The notes: a model not told the origin generated them from the sequence alone. A DNA stretch of 64,000 nucleotides from Alicyclobacillus tolerans (GCF_900142255.1 NZ_FRAF01000002.1:62001-126000), one strand, 5' to 3'; counted from the stretch's first letter, positions 1 to 8,551 are shown. Made by a program: numbers and translations.

Positions 1-1242
1 GCGGATGAAGGACTGCTTTCTGAGGCTGAAAAGGCGCTTGAGCAACAACCGGTCAAATATCGCTTTGTGGCTGGAGTGGCGCATGAAGGTTGGAAATCGT
101 TAGATGACATTGTGCAAGGAGTTTCTCATCATCCACTGGTTCAACCTATGGATGATGAAGCATTGGCTTTTCTTTCCTATACCAGTGGTACGACGGGTGG
201 TCCTAAAGGAGTTCAGCACGTATACAGTTGGCCTCGAGAACATTTAAAAGTAGCAGGAACATACTGGTTTGATGCGAAACCTGAAGATTTAGCTTGGGCT
301 ACAGCTGGTCCTGGATGGGCTAAATGGGTGTGGAGTCCATTTGTTTCGGTGCTTGGCAATGGCGCCACAGGGTTTGTTTATACCGGACGTTTTCAACCCG
401 AAACTTATTTGCAATTGCTGAATGATTACGGAATCACTTTACTTTGTGCGACACCTACAGAATATCGTTTGATGGCCAAAGTGAATGGTTTGCAAAGGTT
501 CCAGTTAAAGTTAAGATCAGCCTGTTCTGCCGGAGAACCTCTAAATCGTGAGGTTATTGATACATTTCAGAGAGAATTTTCAGTTTTAGTTCGAGATGGT
601 TACGGTCAAACGGAGAATAGTCTTTTGGTGGGTACGCTCAAAGATATGGAAGTTCGTGCCGGCTCCATGGGCAAACCTTTTCCTGGAATGCGTATTGCCA
701 TAGTCAATGAGGAAGGTCAGCCGCTACCGGTAGGAGAAGTAGGGCATATTGCTGTGCATAAGTCATTTCCAGCACTTTTCCGTGGCTATTTAAATGATCC
801 AGAACGAACCCAGGCGGCATTTCGAGGAGAATGGTACATTACCGGGGATAAAGGTCGTCAAGACTCAGAGGGCTATCTTTGGTTTGAAGGTCGTTCAGAT
901 GACATCATCATATCTGCGGGATATACAATAGGGCCCTTTGAAGTTGAAGACGCTTTAGTCAAGCATCCCAAAGTAGCAGAATGTGCAGTAGTTGCCAGTC
1001 CAGATGAAGAGCGTGGCCATATTGTCAAGGCTTTTGTTGTTTTGCGCAATCCGGAAGATGAATTTCTGGGTGAGAGGTTAGTCGAGGAATTACAAAATCA
1101 TGTAAAGCAACTAACAGCACCTTACAAGTATCCCCGAAAAATTGAATTTGTTAGAGATTTGCCGAAGACAACCAGTGGGAAAATCCGGCGTGTCGAATTG
1201 CGCAACAAAGAACAAAAAAATTCCTCTTGGAGCAGGACCTAG
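1..1242 (+). CDS. Acyl-CoA synthetase (AMP-forming), 5' end outside the window
   Basis: This is the C-terminal 413 codons of an ANL-superfamily acyl-CoA synthetase. The frame is open from base 1 with no stop, so the true start lies upstream. Visible motifs in order are the Ser/Thr/Gly-rich AMP-binding loop SGTTGGPKG (near base 183), YGQTE (near 601), the YITGDKG adenylate motif (near 835), the GRSDD hinge (near 889) and the C-terminal KTTSGKIRR lysine motif (near 1165). These enzymes activate a carboxylic acid with ATP and load it onto CoA. The sequence looks like the medium-chain acyl/acetyl-CoA synthetase group, but the exact substrate cannot be read from it. A clear terminator follows immediately and overlaps the stop codon. 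Confidence 0.93.
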   Translation, partial: ADEGLLSEAEKALEQQPVKYRFVAGVAHEGWKSLDDIVQGVSHHPLVQPMDDEALAFLSYTSGTTGGPKGVQHVYSWPREHLKVAGTYWFDAKPEDLAWATAGPGWAKWVWSPFVSVLGNGATGFVYTGRFQPETYLQLLNDYGITLLCATPTEYRLMAKVNGLQRFQLKLRSACSAGEPLNREVIDTFQREFSVLVRDGYGQTENSLLVGTLKDMEVRAGSMGKPFPGMRIAIVNEEGQPLPVGEVGHIAVHKSFPALFRGYLNDPERTQAAFRGEWYITGDKGRQDSEGYLWFEGRSDDIIISAGYTIGPFEVEDALVKHPKVAECAVVASPDEERGHIVKAFVVLRNPEDEFLGERLVEELQNHVKQLTAPYKYPRKIEFVRDLPKTTSGKIRRVELRNKEQKNSSWSRT

Positions 1243-1263
1243 TTCTTAGGTTCTGCTTTTTAT
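1231..1263 (+). terminator. Rho-independent terminator of the acyl-CoA synthetase gene
   Basis: A 12-bp stem (1231-1242 with 1246-1257, two G-U pairs) and a 3-base loop are followed by a T-rich run at 1257-1262. The left arm includes the stop codon of the gene, so termination is very close to the coding end. Confidence 0.85.
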
Positions 1264-1366
1264 TAGAATCTGCTGAACGGTTTCTTGACTCTATTTCTTG
1301 CATTGTTGTTCCAGACTGTCACGCCGCCCAATCCAGTTGATGCACGACCCGTTCAGCAGACCCTAA
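1263..1366. repeat. 104-bp segment bounded by imperfect inverted repeats
   Basis: The 12-mer TCTGCTGAACGG at 1269-1280 is repeated exactly in inverted orientation at 1349-1360. The similarity extends outward to TTAG at 1263 and CTAA ending at 1366. The inside has no coding potential that I can see. It could be a small non-autonomous mobile element, a regulatory hairpin or chance. The right end overlaps the stop codon of the next minus-strand gene. Confidence 0.4.
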
Positions 1367-1761
1367 TTAACCTTTTTGAGAATGATAAATCCTGATTGAT
1401 TTGCCGGATCGACAACAATCTGTTCTGCTTGATACAGAACACCACTCAAGGTGATATTTCCATGCGTGGCAAATACCAGATCCTGATGTCGGTGCTCGGG
1501 ATGCCCAGAGCTTGGGAAAATCTGTACCAGTCGCTGATGGTTATACACGCTGACAAAAGCAGCTCCAGCGCTGTTTCGCGTCAATGTCCAAGTTTCATTT
1601 TGGGTTGTCACGTTTTGCGTTTTGACGGGAATGCGAATAGATGAACCGTCGCTATAATGTGCAGGTATTTCTGCACTCGGAGTGCTATGCAACTTATAGA
1701 TGATTAGAAAACCTGCCAATAAAATAATCCAAATCCAATTTTTTCTTGCCAGCCTTCTCAT
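1363..1761 (-). CDS. Membrane-anchored hypothetical protein
   Basis: I do not recognise this 132-residue protein. It begins with a short basic stretch followed by one hydrophobic segment (about residues 9-22), and the remaining roughly 110 residues are predicted to lie outside the membrane and are rich in beta-type residues. I chose the ATG at 1761 because it overlaps the stop of the upstream gene as ATGA, a pattern typical of translational coupling. A longer TTG start at 1806 is open but would overlap the upstream gene by 49 bp. It is probably co-transcribed with the DJ-1-like gene. Function unknown. Confidence 0.7.
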   Translation of the reverse strand: MRRLARKNWIWIILLAGFLIIYKLHSTPSAEIPAHYSDGSSIRIPVKTQNVTTQNETWTLTRNSAGAAFVSVYNHQRLVQIFPSSGHPEHRHQDLVFATHGNITLSGVLYQAEQIVVDPANQSGFIILKKVN

Positions 1762-2285
1762 CCTTTCTTTAAATAGTCGTTTAAAAGAACGTGCCTGTAA
1801 AACCAACTGGCCATACTGGCTCCGGCATGCGCGTGCGCGCTCAAAATATTTCCGTGGACAGCCAGTACTTGATTTGATTTTTGCACATTTTGCAGTCGAT
1901 AGGAATAGAGTTGTTCACATTCGTCGTCAATAGCCACTTGCAGACCGCCAAGCAAACCAGCCGTAGCCAATAAACCAACGCCTTGGCCTGTAGCTAATAT
2001 CCAGGCGTGATGACTGTCTGCTTGGCGCAAAAAACGGATGGCGTGAGGATTTTCAGCAACTGTTGGCGTATATCGCCCGCCTGGTACTAGAACGATGGTA
2101 TAATCAAATGCGGCTGATGGTTCCAGTGCGCTATCAGCAAGCAACCATTGCTGCCCATCCAGACGAATTTTATTTCCTCCCGGAGTTAGGGTGCGAATGA
2201 CGATGCCCGCGTCTGTTAAACTCTGGTTGACTTGACCCATCTGCCAGAGAGAACAACCTTCAAATGCCAACAATGCTGCTTTCAT
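1758..2285 (-). CDS. DJ-1/PfpI-like protein lacking the nucleophile Cys
   Basis: The 175-residue product has the class I glutamine-amidotransferase-like fold pattern of the DJ-1/PfpI family. The N-terminal strand is followed by a VLVPGGRY segment and then by an elbow region reading ATGQGVGLLATAGLLGG. In catalytic members the elbow carries a Cys before the small-residue run; here that position appears to be Gly. The protein is therefore probably not a classical protease or glyoxalase and may bind a ligand or be degenerate. ATG 2285 was chosen because a GAGGTG ribosome site lies 9 bases upstream. The gene shares an ATGA overlap with the downstream membrane protein. Confidence 0.75.
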   Translation of the reverse strand: MKAALLAFEGCSLWQMGQVNQSLTDAGIVIRTLTPGGNKIRLDGQQWLLADSALEPSAAFDYTIVLVPGGRYTPTVAENPHAIRFLRQADSHHAWILATGQGVGLLATAGLLGGLQVAIDDECEQLYSYRLQNVQKSNQVLAVHGNILSAHAHAGASMASWFYRHVLLNDYLKKG

Positions 2286-2365
2286 TTGTGTACACCTCGC
2301 TTTCTTCTTCATCTGCATCGTACACGCAGCAGGAAAAAAAGTCATGCAGGAGTTGCTGTTTCTCT

Positions 2366-4522
2366 ATGAAAGACAAAACATCAATACCCGTGCGCGTTGA
2401 GGAACTGCTTGGCGGACTCAATGATGAGCAGCGTACAGCCGTTCAGACAACAGAGGGACCAGTGCTTGTGGTGGCTGGGGCAGGTAGTGGCAAGACGAGT
2501 GTGCTTACCCGCCGCATAGCGTATTTGCTTGCCCAACACTTGGCTAACCCTCATCAAATTTTGGCGATCACGTTTACCAATAAAGCGGCTCGCGAAATGC
2601 AAACACGCGTGCAGAAACTGGTTGGAGATGCTGCGCGCGATCTGTGGATGGGGACTTTCCATTCAATATGTGTAAAAATTCTTCGCCGCCATGCTGACAG
2701 ACTGGGCTATGATTTGAATTTTACAATTCTCGACAGTGATGACCAACGAGCATTAATTGCTCAGTCGTTACTGGATGCACATTACGATCCGAAAAAATTC
2801 GATCCAGCCGCAGTCCATTTTGTCATCTCGCGTTGGAAGAATGAATTGGTGACAGAAGCACAATTGTCCAAATCGAGATCGGCCAAAAATTTGACAGAGG
2901 CGGTAGCATCACAAATTTATCCCGTTTATCAAGATCGTCTTTTTGCCGCTTCAAGTATGGATTTTGATGATTTAATAGGCTTGACGGTCAAACTTTTTCG
3001 CGATCATTCGGATGTTCTCCAATACTATCAAGAAAAATTCCGCTATCTGCATATTGATGAATACCAGGACACCAACCGTGCCCAATATCTTCTTGTCCGG
3101 ATGTTGGCTGATCAATATCGTAATCTTTGTGCTGTTGGTGATTCTGACCAAGCGATTTATGCGTGGCGTGGAGCAGATATCGAAAACATGCTGCGTTTTG
3201 AGAAGGATTTTCCAGAAGCGAAGGTTATCTTATTAGAACGCAATTATCGTTCTACTGAAACCATTCTCCATGCGGCCAATGCCTTGATTGCTCAGAACAA
3301 ACGCCGGAAGGAAAAAAACCTGCGAGCCGTTCGTGAAGGAGGTTGGCCCATCCGTGTGGCCGAGTTAACAGACAGCGAAGCAGAAGCGCGATATGTGGCT
3401 GACACCATTCAAGCGCACCTGCAATCCGGCGGACGCCCTGGAGATTGTGCTGTACTATATCGTGCCAATGCTCAGTCACGGGCTATTGAAGAAGCTTTGA
3501 TGAGTCAAGCCATACCTTATACCATAGTAGGAGGATTGACTTTTTACGATCGTCGAGAAATTAAAGATGTCTTTGCCTATCTACGTGTTCTTGTCAATCC
3601 CAAAGATGAAATTTCCTTGTTGCGAATTGCCAATGTACCAAGACGTGGACTCGGTGATGGTACGCTGGGAAAACTGTTAGACTATGCGCATGCTGAAAAT
3701 AAAACTTTGTATGAGGCACTTGCCTCTGGACGGGAAGCAGGTTTGACAGAAAAAGCGGCATTAGCCGCTGAACAGTTCTATCAGACACTCGAAGAGCTTA
3801 GACTATGGATGGAAGGCATGAGTGTGACAGAATTTCTGGCCGAAGTTCTTCATGGGACAGGCTATCGCAAGATGTATGCGGAGAGCAACAAAACAGAAGA
3901 CCAGCAGCGCCTTGAAAATATTGATGAACTTCTGACCGTCAGCCAATCATTTGATCGGCGTCGGGGTGGTTCAGTGGCTGAGTTTTTGGCGGAAGTCTCT
4001 CTGCTGAGTGATGTGGATAAAGATAAAGGCAAGGAGCGGGACAGTGTTCGACTGATGACTTTGCATGCGAGTAAAGGCTTGGAGTTTCCTGTCGTTTTCC
4101 TGGTTGGCATGGAAGAGACGCTGTTTCCTCATGCGCGTTCTCTAGATGATGAACAGGGCATAGAAGAGGAGCGCAACCTTTGTTATGTTGGGTTAACGCG
4201 AGCTAAAGACAAGTTATATTTAACGTATTGCAGCGAGCGTACTCTTTTTGGACAGACCAGCATGCGTGAGCCTTCGCGTTTTTTGGCCGAGTTACCTGCC
4301 CAACTTGTGGAGCGTGAAAGATTAACCAATGATGTCATTTACTCTTATTCAGCGGGAGATAAAGTGATTCACCCACAGTTTGGAGAAGGTATTGTTTTGG
4401 AAATTGGCAAAGATGTCAAAACGGGTGAAGAACAGTTAACTGTAATGTGTCATCCGCGCATTGGGATGAAGACGTTTCCCAAACGTTACGCCAAGCCTGC
4501 TGTGGAACGAAAAAAAGCGTAA
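2366..4522 (+). CDS. pcrA: UvrD/PcrA-family ATP-dependent DNA helicase
   Basis: The 718-residue product matches the length and order of superfamily 1A helicases. The Walker A motif GAGSGKT lies at about residues 38-44, the DEYQDT Walker B motif near 231, the QAIYAWRGA motif III near 260, and the late motifs LMTLHASKGLEF and VGLTRAKD toward the end. A short basic C-terminal region contains a partial KOW/Tudor-like segment (SYSAGDKVIHPQFGEG), as in Bacillus PcrA. The enzyme unwinds DNA 3' to 5' and acts in repair and in clearing replication conflicts. ATG 2366 follows a CAGGAG site by 13 bases, somewhat long. A downstream GTG at about 2389 is an alternative. ligA, the common partner of pcrA, is not adjacent. 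Confidence 0.95.
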   Translation: MKDKTSIPVRVEELLGGLNDEQRTAVQTTEGPVLVVAGAGSGKTSVLTRRIAYLLAQHLANPHQILAITFTNKAAREMQTRVQKLVGDAARDLWMGTFHSICVKILRRHADRLGYDLNFTILDSDDQRALIAQSLLDAHYDPKKFDPAAVHFVISRWKNELVTEAQLSKSRSAKNLTEAVASQIYPVYQDRLFAASSMDFDDLIGLTVKLFRDHSDVLQYYQEKFRYLHIDEYQDTNRAQYLLVRMLADQYRNLCAVGDSDQAIYAWRGADIENMLRFEKDFPEAKVILLERNYRSTETILHAANALIAQNKRRKEKNLRAVREGGWPIRVAELTDSEAEARYVADTIQAHLQSGGRPGDCAVLYRANAQSRAIEEALMSQAIPYTIVGGLTFYDRREIKDVFAYLRVLVNPKDEISLLRIANVPRRGLGDGTLGKLLDYAHAENKTLYEALASGREAGLTEKAALAAEQFYQTLEELRLWMEGMSVTEFLAEVLHGTGYRKMYAESNKTEDQQRLENIDELLTVSQSFDRRRGGSVAEFLAEVSLLSDVDKDKGKERDSVRLMTLHASKGLEFPVVFLVGMEETLFPHARSLDDEQGIEEERNLCYVGLTRAKDKLYLTYCSERTLFGQTSMREPSRFLAELPAQLVERERLTNDVIYSYSAGDKVIHPQFGEGIVLEIGKDVKTGEEQLTVMCHPRIGMKTFPKRYAKPAVERKKA

Positions 4523-4555
4523 TAGGCCGATCTCGTTTCCGTTGTTCAGTGAGCG

Positions 4556-4564
4556 TGGTACAAT
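4556..4564 (+). promoter_or_regulatory. Possible extended -10 element
   Basis: TGGTACAAT matches the TGn-TAnAAT extended -10 pattern and lies about 75 bp before the next gene. I see no convincing -35 hexamer at 16-18 bp, so this is weak support for a separate promoter. Confidence 0.3.
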
Positions 4565-4637
4565 ACGGATACATTTCCATCGCAAGTTTATACAATAATG
4601 AAGAACCGACAGGCTTGCGGTCAGGAGGCAAATCAGT

Positions 4638-5111
4638 GTGCGTTACTGGATAATCATTGGCATCCTTTTTGTGGTTTTTGTCGCAGTTTATCTGGGTGTA
4701 TTTCTCTACACGAGGAAAAAACAAAAAGCGTTTGATGAGCAATACCTATCTATGAAAGAAAGACATGAAGTTTTCGTTCTCAATAAGAAAATTACTAAAG
4801 AAAGACCTCAACAGGGTTGGGCGCGATTTATGAAAATGAAATCTTATCAAGTGGTAGGCCGAGTTACTGTCTCTCAAGCTATGCGTGGAATGCAGATGAG
4901 TAAGATGCAGACAGTCACATTTCGGACCACCAAACAGGAATACGATAAAATCGAGATCAACCATAAATACAAAATGGACATTGCGGGAAATTATATTGGT
5001 AATGTGATAGCACCGACGCCTTCTAAACAAAAAAAGTCGTCGTCCAAAACGACTGGAGGAAAATCGGAGAGCAAAGGCAAAAACAATAAGAAATCAAACG
5101 TGAAATCGTAA
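4638..5111 (+). CDS. Small membrane protein with Lys/Ser-rich tail
   Basis: Unrecognised 157-residue protein. An N-terminal hydrophobic helix (about residues 4-25, followed by RKKQK) predicts a single membrane anchor with the rest in the cytoplasm. A compact central domain with the VGRVTVSQAMRGMQ segment follows. The last 30 residues are dominated by Lys, Ser and Asn (about 128-157) and are probably disordered. The GTG start at 4638 is supported by an AGGAGG site 9 bases upstream. The gene sits between pcrA and a terminator, so it may be its own short unit. Confidence 0.75.
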   Translation: MRYWIIIGILFVVFVAVYLGVFLYTRKKQKAFDEQYLSMKERHEVFVLNKKITKERPQQGWARFMKMKSYQVVGRVTVSQAMRGMQMSKMQTVTFRTTKQEYDKIEINHKYKMDIAGNYIGNVIAPTPSKQKKSSSKTTGGKSESKGKNNKKSNVKS

Positions 5112-5115
5112 ATTC

Positions 5116-5165
5116 AAAGCTGTTCTCAAAGTCATCCGCAGGATGGACAGGAGAACAGCTTTTTA
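5116..5165 (+). terminator. Rho-independent terminator
   Basis: AAAGCTGTTCTC (5116-5127) pairs perfectly with 5151-5162. An inner CATCC/GGATG hairpin sits in the loop, and a T-run ends at 5164. It terminates the small membrane protein gene. Confidence 0.85.
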
Positions 5166-5204
5166 CATGGATTTGCATGCTGAATGTTTCTTCTACGGAC
5201 CAAC

Positions 5205-5336
5205 GCCTATGTTTTTGCATAGGCTGTTGTGAGTTGGGCTGGGTCTTCGATTCAGATTGTATGGAGACCCGTGAAGCGAGGGGCAGTGGTCTCCACTGGA
5301 GATTGGATGAAGCCCGCGAAGCGAGGAGGAACTAGC
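5205..5336 (+). promoter_or_regulatory. Structured leader upstream of the GNAT gene
   Basis: The 132 bases before the GNAT start contain several nested pairings. They are a 7-bp hairpin at 5205-5224 (GCCTATG/CATAGGC), a perfect 8-bp hairpin at 5262-5295 (TGGAGACC/GGTCTCCA), and a possible closing pair GGGCT (5237-5241) with AGCCC (5311-5315). The sequence CCCGYGAAGCGAGG occurs twice, at 5268-5281 and 5313-5326, and the second copy merges into the ribosome binding site. I cannot assign it to a known riboswitch family. It may be an attenuator or translational control element. Confidence 0.45.
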
Positions 5337-5897
5337 ATGCAACAGAAACGCCGTACGTCTACCGGATTACAGAGTGTGCGCAAAAAAAAGCGTCCGCAGG
5401 GTAGAAAAACAGCTCAAACGACAGGTCAAACGCCTTCCGTCAGTTTACCAACAGCGTTAACCTATCGTCTGCGCCGTCCAGAAGATGATGAATATATTGT
5501 GAAATTGACCAGTGAACAATTAGGAGGAATTCATCAGAACGCATTTGGTGAACCTTTTCCAGAATCAACTTTTCTGCACTATCTGCAATCTGGGGCGCCA
5601 ACAGTCATTATTGAAAAGGACGGAAAAAGGATTGGCTACTATTCCTATCTGGTAGGGCCAGCAGAAAAAATGCATATCTCTGCAATGGTGCTAGAGCCTC
5701 GGTATCAGTCATCCGGCATTGGTCGCGAGGTTATGGCGCGTATTGAAAAGAGAGCAAAGGAACAGGGAATTCAAGTACTTGAGGTTTTTGTGCAAGAGAA
5801 TAACGAAAAGAGTCTCAACTTTACAAGGCAACTTGGCTTTCAAGAAGTATTTCGTTTAGAACCGCATTCAATTGCTTTCCAAAAACGCATTCTTTAA
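5337..5897 (+). CDS. GNAT-family N-acetyltransferase
   Basis: A 186-residue protein with a Lys/Arg-rich N-terminal tail of about 45 residues followed by one GNAT domain. The acetyl-CoA pyrophosphate-binding signature appears as RYQSSGIGREVMARIE (about residues 122-137) after a beta strand containing AMVLEP. The end of the domain, LNFTRQLGFQEV, is also typical. GNAT enzymes transfer an acetyl group to amines, and the target here is unknown. The basic tail is unusual and might bind nucleic acid or ribosomes (inference). ATG 5337 has a strong GAGGAGGAAC site; an in-frame start at 5229 would run through the structured leader and is rejected. Confidence 0.85.
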   Translation: MQQKRRTSTGLQSVRKKKRPQGRKTAQTTGQTPSVSLPTALTYRLRRPEDDEYIVKLTSEQLGGIHQNAFGEPFPESTFLHYLQSGAPTVIIEKDGKRIGYYSYLVGPAEKMHISAMVLEPRYQSSGIGREVMARIEKRAKEQGIQVLEVFVQENNEKSLNFTRQLGFQEVFRLEPHSIAFQKRIL

Positions 5898-5982
5898 GCA
5901 AGGATTCGTGCGGATTTTGTCGAATTTGATAGAGAGGAGAAAGAAAATAGCGTGATCGGGACATAAAAGGGAGTCGTCACAG

Positions 5983-7722
5983 ATGTCAGAAACACTGTCA
6001 CAAGGGCGCATACAGGTGGAGCATAATCAAATCCGGGTACTCGCCGAGCCACAAGATTTGCCGCCGACATTGATTGTTGCTCGTCACCCTTCTTTGCATG
6101 TGCTTGTGGACGGTGTGGAGGTTGTGGGTCGTGTACAGGTGCACGCCTTTCAGGAAATTCAGGTCAGTGTCATTGATGTGGAACCTTATCGGGAGATACG
6201 CATACAAGTCTCTCCAGATACGCTTCACGCTACACTCGAAATTGAATATCAAAAAGGGCAACACTTTCGCTTGGGCGATTCTCCTCCAACTGCAGTCTGT
6301 CTATTGCATGTCATTCAAGAAGCTGTTTTGCCGCAGCCCTATACGCGAAGCGACGTGAGACAATTGCTTGCTGAACAGAGAATTGTTGAAGGTGTGGATT
6401 GGGAAGCTATTGATAGTTTGCTCGCTTCCGGTGAATCTGGTAGTTGTGTTTGCGCTTCCGGTACTCCGCCGGTGGATGGTTTGCCGGAGCGAGTAACCAT
6501 TCTGGTTCAGCCCGTTCATGAACCTCTCTATGGAATTGTTCCAGTGCGTCCCATTCTTTCTGTACAAAAAGGTATTTCCGTAGCCAAACGTCTGCCGGAA
6601 GAAAGCGGTGAGGCAGGTGTCAGTGTTTATGGTACGGCCATCCCTCCTTATACGCCTCCTGCCAAATTGCCACGTATTGGAGATGGGCTGGCAGAAAACG
6701 ATGAAGGAGTTTTCATTTCTGTGCGAGGAGGACGTGTAATTCACCGTCCTGATTTGCTTGATGTGGCTCCCACGTTGGAATTTAATGAATCTCTTACGGC
6801 GAAGCAGGGTCATGTGCAGTTTGACGGCGATGTTTTGGTACGTGGCAATGTGGAGCAAGGTGTAGAAATAGCTGCTTCAGGACAAGTTTTTGTCCAAGGG
6901 ATTGTATCACGGGCTAAAATTGTTGGAGATGCGGGAATTATCATATCGGGTGGAGTTTTTCAGTCAGAGTTGTATGCGGGTCTGCGCTATCATTGCCTGC
7001 AAGAACTATACCATTTTCTTCAGGATTTCTTACAAGAATGGCAAATTTTTCAATCGGCCGTTGAACGCTTGCAAGAAGCAGTTAAGACGCGTGGTTCAGA
7101 AATTTCCCATGCGCGCATTGTTGCCTCTCTTTTGGCAGATAAATATCGTGAGATACTGGTTTGGCCAACGCGATTTCAAGAATTTATAGAGTCGCACCCT
7201 ACGCTCGATCTCGGTCCCTGGCTGGGGAGATTGCGCCGGGCTGGAGAATGGATGCGCCAAGCGTATTTGGAATCAACTACAATACAGCGTTGGGTACTTC
7301 ATCGTACTGAAGTGGAAAAGTGGTTGAGTGTGATAGAAAACTGGGAAGTGTCAGCTGAACTGGCCGCCATACAGTGCGCTTATGCGCAGTCATCTGATTT
7401 GCGTGCTGCGGGGGATGTGGATATTACACATCAGGGAGTTTACCAATGTCGCGTGTGGGCTGGCGGTACTGTAAAAGCACTCGGTAAGCCGGGCGTCATT
7501 CTGGGTTCCAACATTGAAGCAGGTTTGGCTGTCTTTGCCAAAATTATTGGTTCACACGCCGAGTCAATAACTCGTATCCATCTTCGTCAAGAGGATGGTT
7601 GCCAAGTATCTGCCGATCTCGTTTACCCAGGCACAATTTTTATCGTCGATGATTTTCCCCATCATGTTCAGCACGAGTGGCGCCAATGCGTATGGCCAGT
7701 CCCCGCAACAAAAGACTCATAA
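5983..7722 (+). CDS. FapA-like DUF342 protein
   Basis: The 579-residue product carries the DUF342/FapA domain. Roughly residues 200-330 contain the GTAIPPYTPPAKLP hinge and repeated beta-turns such as VLVRGNVEQGVEIAASGQV, consistent with a right-handed beta helix. A helical insertion (about 335-470) interrupts the helix, and a second beta-rich block follows to about 560. DUF342 proteins occur widely in Firmicutes and are loosely linked to motility or surface signalling. No polymerisation or catalytic role can be read from the sequence. Start ATG 5983 follows an AAGGGAG site. The gene stands alone, convergent with the DUF378 gene. Confidence 0.85.
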   Translation: MSETLSQGRIQVEHNQIRVLAEPQDLPPTLIVARHPSLHVLVDGVEVVGRVQVHAFQEIQVSVIDVEPYREIRIQVSPDTLHATLEIEYQKGQHFRLGDSPPTAVCLLHVIQEAVLPQPYTRSDVRQLLAEQRIVEGVDWEAIDSLLASGESGSCVCASGTPPVDGLPERVTILVQPVHEPLYGIVPVRPILSVQKGISVAKRLPEESGEAGVSVYGTAIPPYTPPAKLPRIGDGLAENDEGVFISVRGGRVIHRPDLLDVAPTLEFNESLTAKQGHVQFDGDVLVRGNVEQGVEIAASGQVFVQGIVSRAKIVGDAGIIISGGVFQSELYAGLRYHCLQELYHFLQDFLQEWQIFQSAVERLQEAVKTRGSEISHARIVASLLADKYREILVWPTRFQEFIESHPTLDLGPWLGRLRRAGEWMRQAYLESTTIQRWVLHRTEVEKWLSVIENWEVSAELAAIQCAYAQSSDLRAAGDVDITHQGVYQCRVWAGGTVKALGKPGVILGSNIEAGLAVFAKIIGSHAESITRIHLRQEDGCQVSADLVYPGTIFIVDDFPHHVQHEWRQCVWPVPATKDS

Positions 7723-7754
7723 CAAAAAAGCTGCCTGCCAGAAGGCATGCAGCT
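7723..7754 (-). terminator. Terminator for the DUF378 gene, between convergent genes
   Basis: The arms AGCTGC (7729-7734) and GCAGCT (7749-7754), with an inner GCC/GGC pair, form a stem. On the minus strand it is followed by a run of six T (plus-strand A at 7724-7729). There is no T-run on the plus strand, so it mainly serves the minus-strand gene. Confidence 0.7.
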
Positions 7755-7777
7755 AGCGGGGATAAGTGCTGGAGTGT

Positions 7778-7972
7778 CTAGACGGTTTCCCTATCAGAGA
7801 AGAGCAGGGAAATGCAATAGAGGCCAGCCAGCCCAATGATGACATAAACCACACGACTGATAAGTCCGGTAGTGCCACCAAACAGGGCTGCTACAAGATC
7901 GAATTTGAACAATCCAACGAGCAGCCAGTTGAGTGCCCCAATGATAACTAGAACTAATGCTGTCTTGTTCAT
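7778..7972 (-). CDS. DUF378 small membrane protein (YuzA-like)
   Basis: A 64-residue protein with two hydrophobic helices (about residues 4-22 and 36-57) separated by a short FKFDLVAALFGG segment. This is the characteristic layout of the DUF378 family, which includes B. subtilis YuzA. The function is unknown. ATG 7972 is preceded by a GGGGGTGGAG ribosome site 6 bases away; the open frame extends further upstream, but that part shows no coding character. A terminator follows. Confidence 0.9.
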   Translation of the reverse strand: MNKTALVLVIIGALNWLLVGLFKFDLVAALFGGTTGLISRVVYVIIGLAGLYCISLLFSDRETV

Positions 7973-8115
7973 GGGAACTCCACCCCCTTCGACAAAGAGT
8001 ATGCGCTCCGCGAGACTTTTCCATGTGTCCAGTTTTTGAGCAAAAACCGGAAATTTTCCTGTGCCAGTTTCGCATATCGTGGTTCTGATCTGCAGAAAGC
8101 TATCAGCAGGAGCAG

Positions 8116-8144
8116 TTGCAGCCTTTTGCCATTCGGGGTATGCT
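8116..8144 (+). promoter_or_regulatory. SigA-type promoter of the NifU-domain gene
   Basis: TTGCAG (8116-8121) and TATGCT (8139-8144) are separated by 17 bp, about 50 bp before the start codon. Just before the start, the ribosome site sits next to a short CCTC-GAAGT-GAGG hairpin. Confidence 0.55.
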
Positions 8145-8192
8145 ACTAGGGAAAAGATTGTAGAGCCTCGAAGTGAGGAGGGTTGAGCGCAT

Positions 8193-8423
8193 ATGGATGT
8201 GGAAAATCGGATTCGGGAAGTGTTGGTTCCCATCAAGGAAGCCATTCAACAAGATGGCGGTGATGTGGAGTTTGTTTCCTATGATAGTTTGACCAAAACG
8301 GTCTATGTTTCCCTGCTTGGCGCGTGTGTAGGATGCCCGGCCAGTATGATGACCTTGAAAATGGGAGTTGAGCGCTCCATCCGCCAGCAAATACCCGAAG
8401 TTGAGCATGTGGAGGCATGTTGA
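8193..8423 (+). CDS. NifU C-terminal-domain Fe-S scaffold protein
   Basis: A 76-residue single NifU-type domain with the conserved GACVGCPAS motif, whose CxxC cysteines bind a transient Fe-S cluster between two subunits. This is the stand-alone Nfu type seen in B. subtilis YutI, which carries clusters to target enzymes. It complements the suf operon about 26 kb downstream. ATG 8193 is preceded by GAGGAGGG. The gene is monocistronic or leads into the next gene 128 bp away. Confidence 0.92.
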   Translation: MDVENRIREVLVPIKEAIQQDGGDVEFVSYDSLTKTVYVSLLGACVGCPASMMTLKMGVERSIRQQIPEVEHVEAC

Positions 8424-8551
8424 AGACTGCTTGGACATAGATTTTACCATAACAGGCATCAGGGGCGTGTCGTTCAGTGAATCGACGCGCCTTTCTGTTG
8501 CTGACGGATGGGTTACGTTTTAATCTTATGGATAGGAAGGAGGTGCAACGC

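Noticed and set aside
1806-1806. TTG start for the membrane-anchored protein
   Set aside because: It would overlap the DJ-1-like gene by 49 bp; the ATGA overlap at 1761 is the more usual arrangement.
5229-5336. Longer GNAT start at 5229
   Set aside because: The added residues are encoded by the structured leader and have no ribosome site, while ATG 5337 has a strong one.
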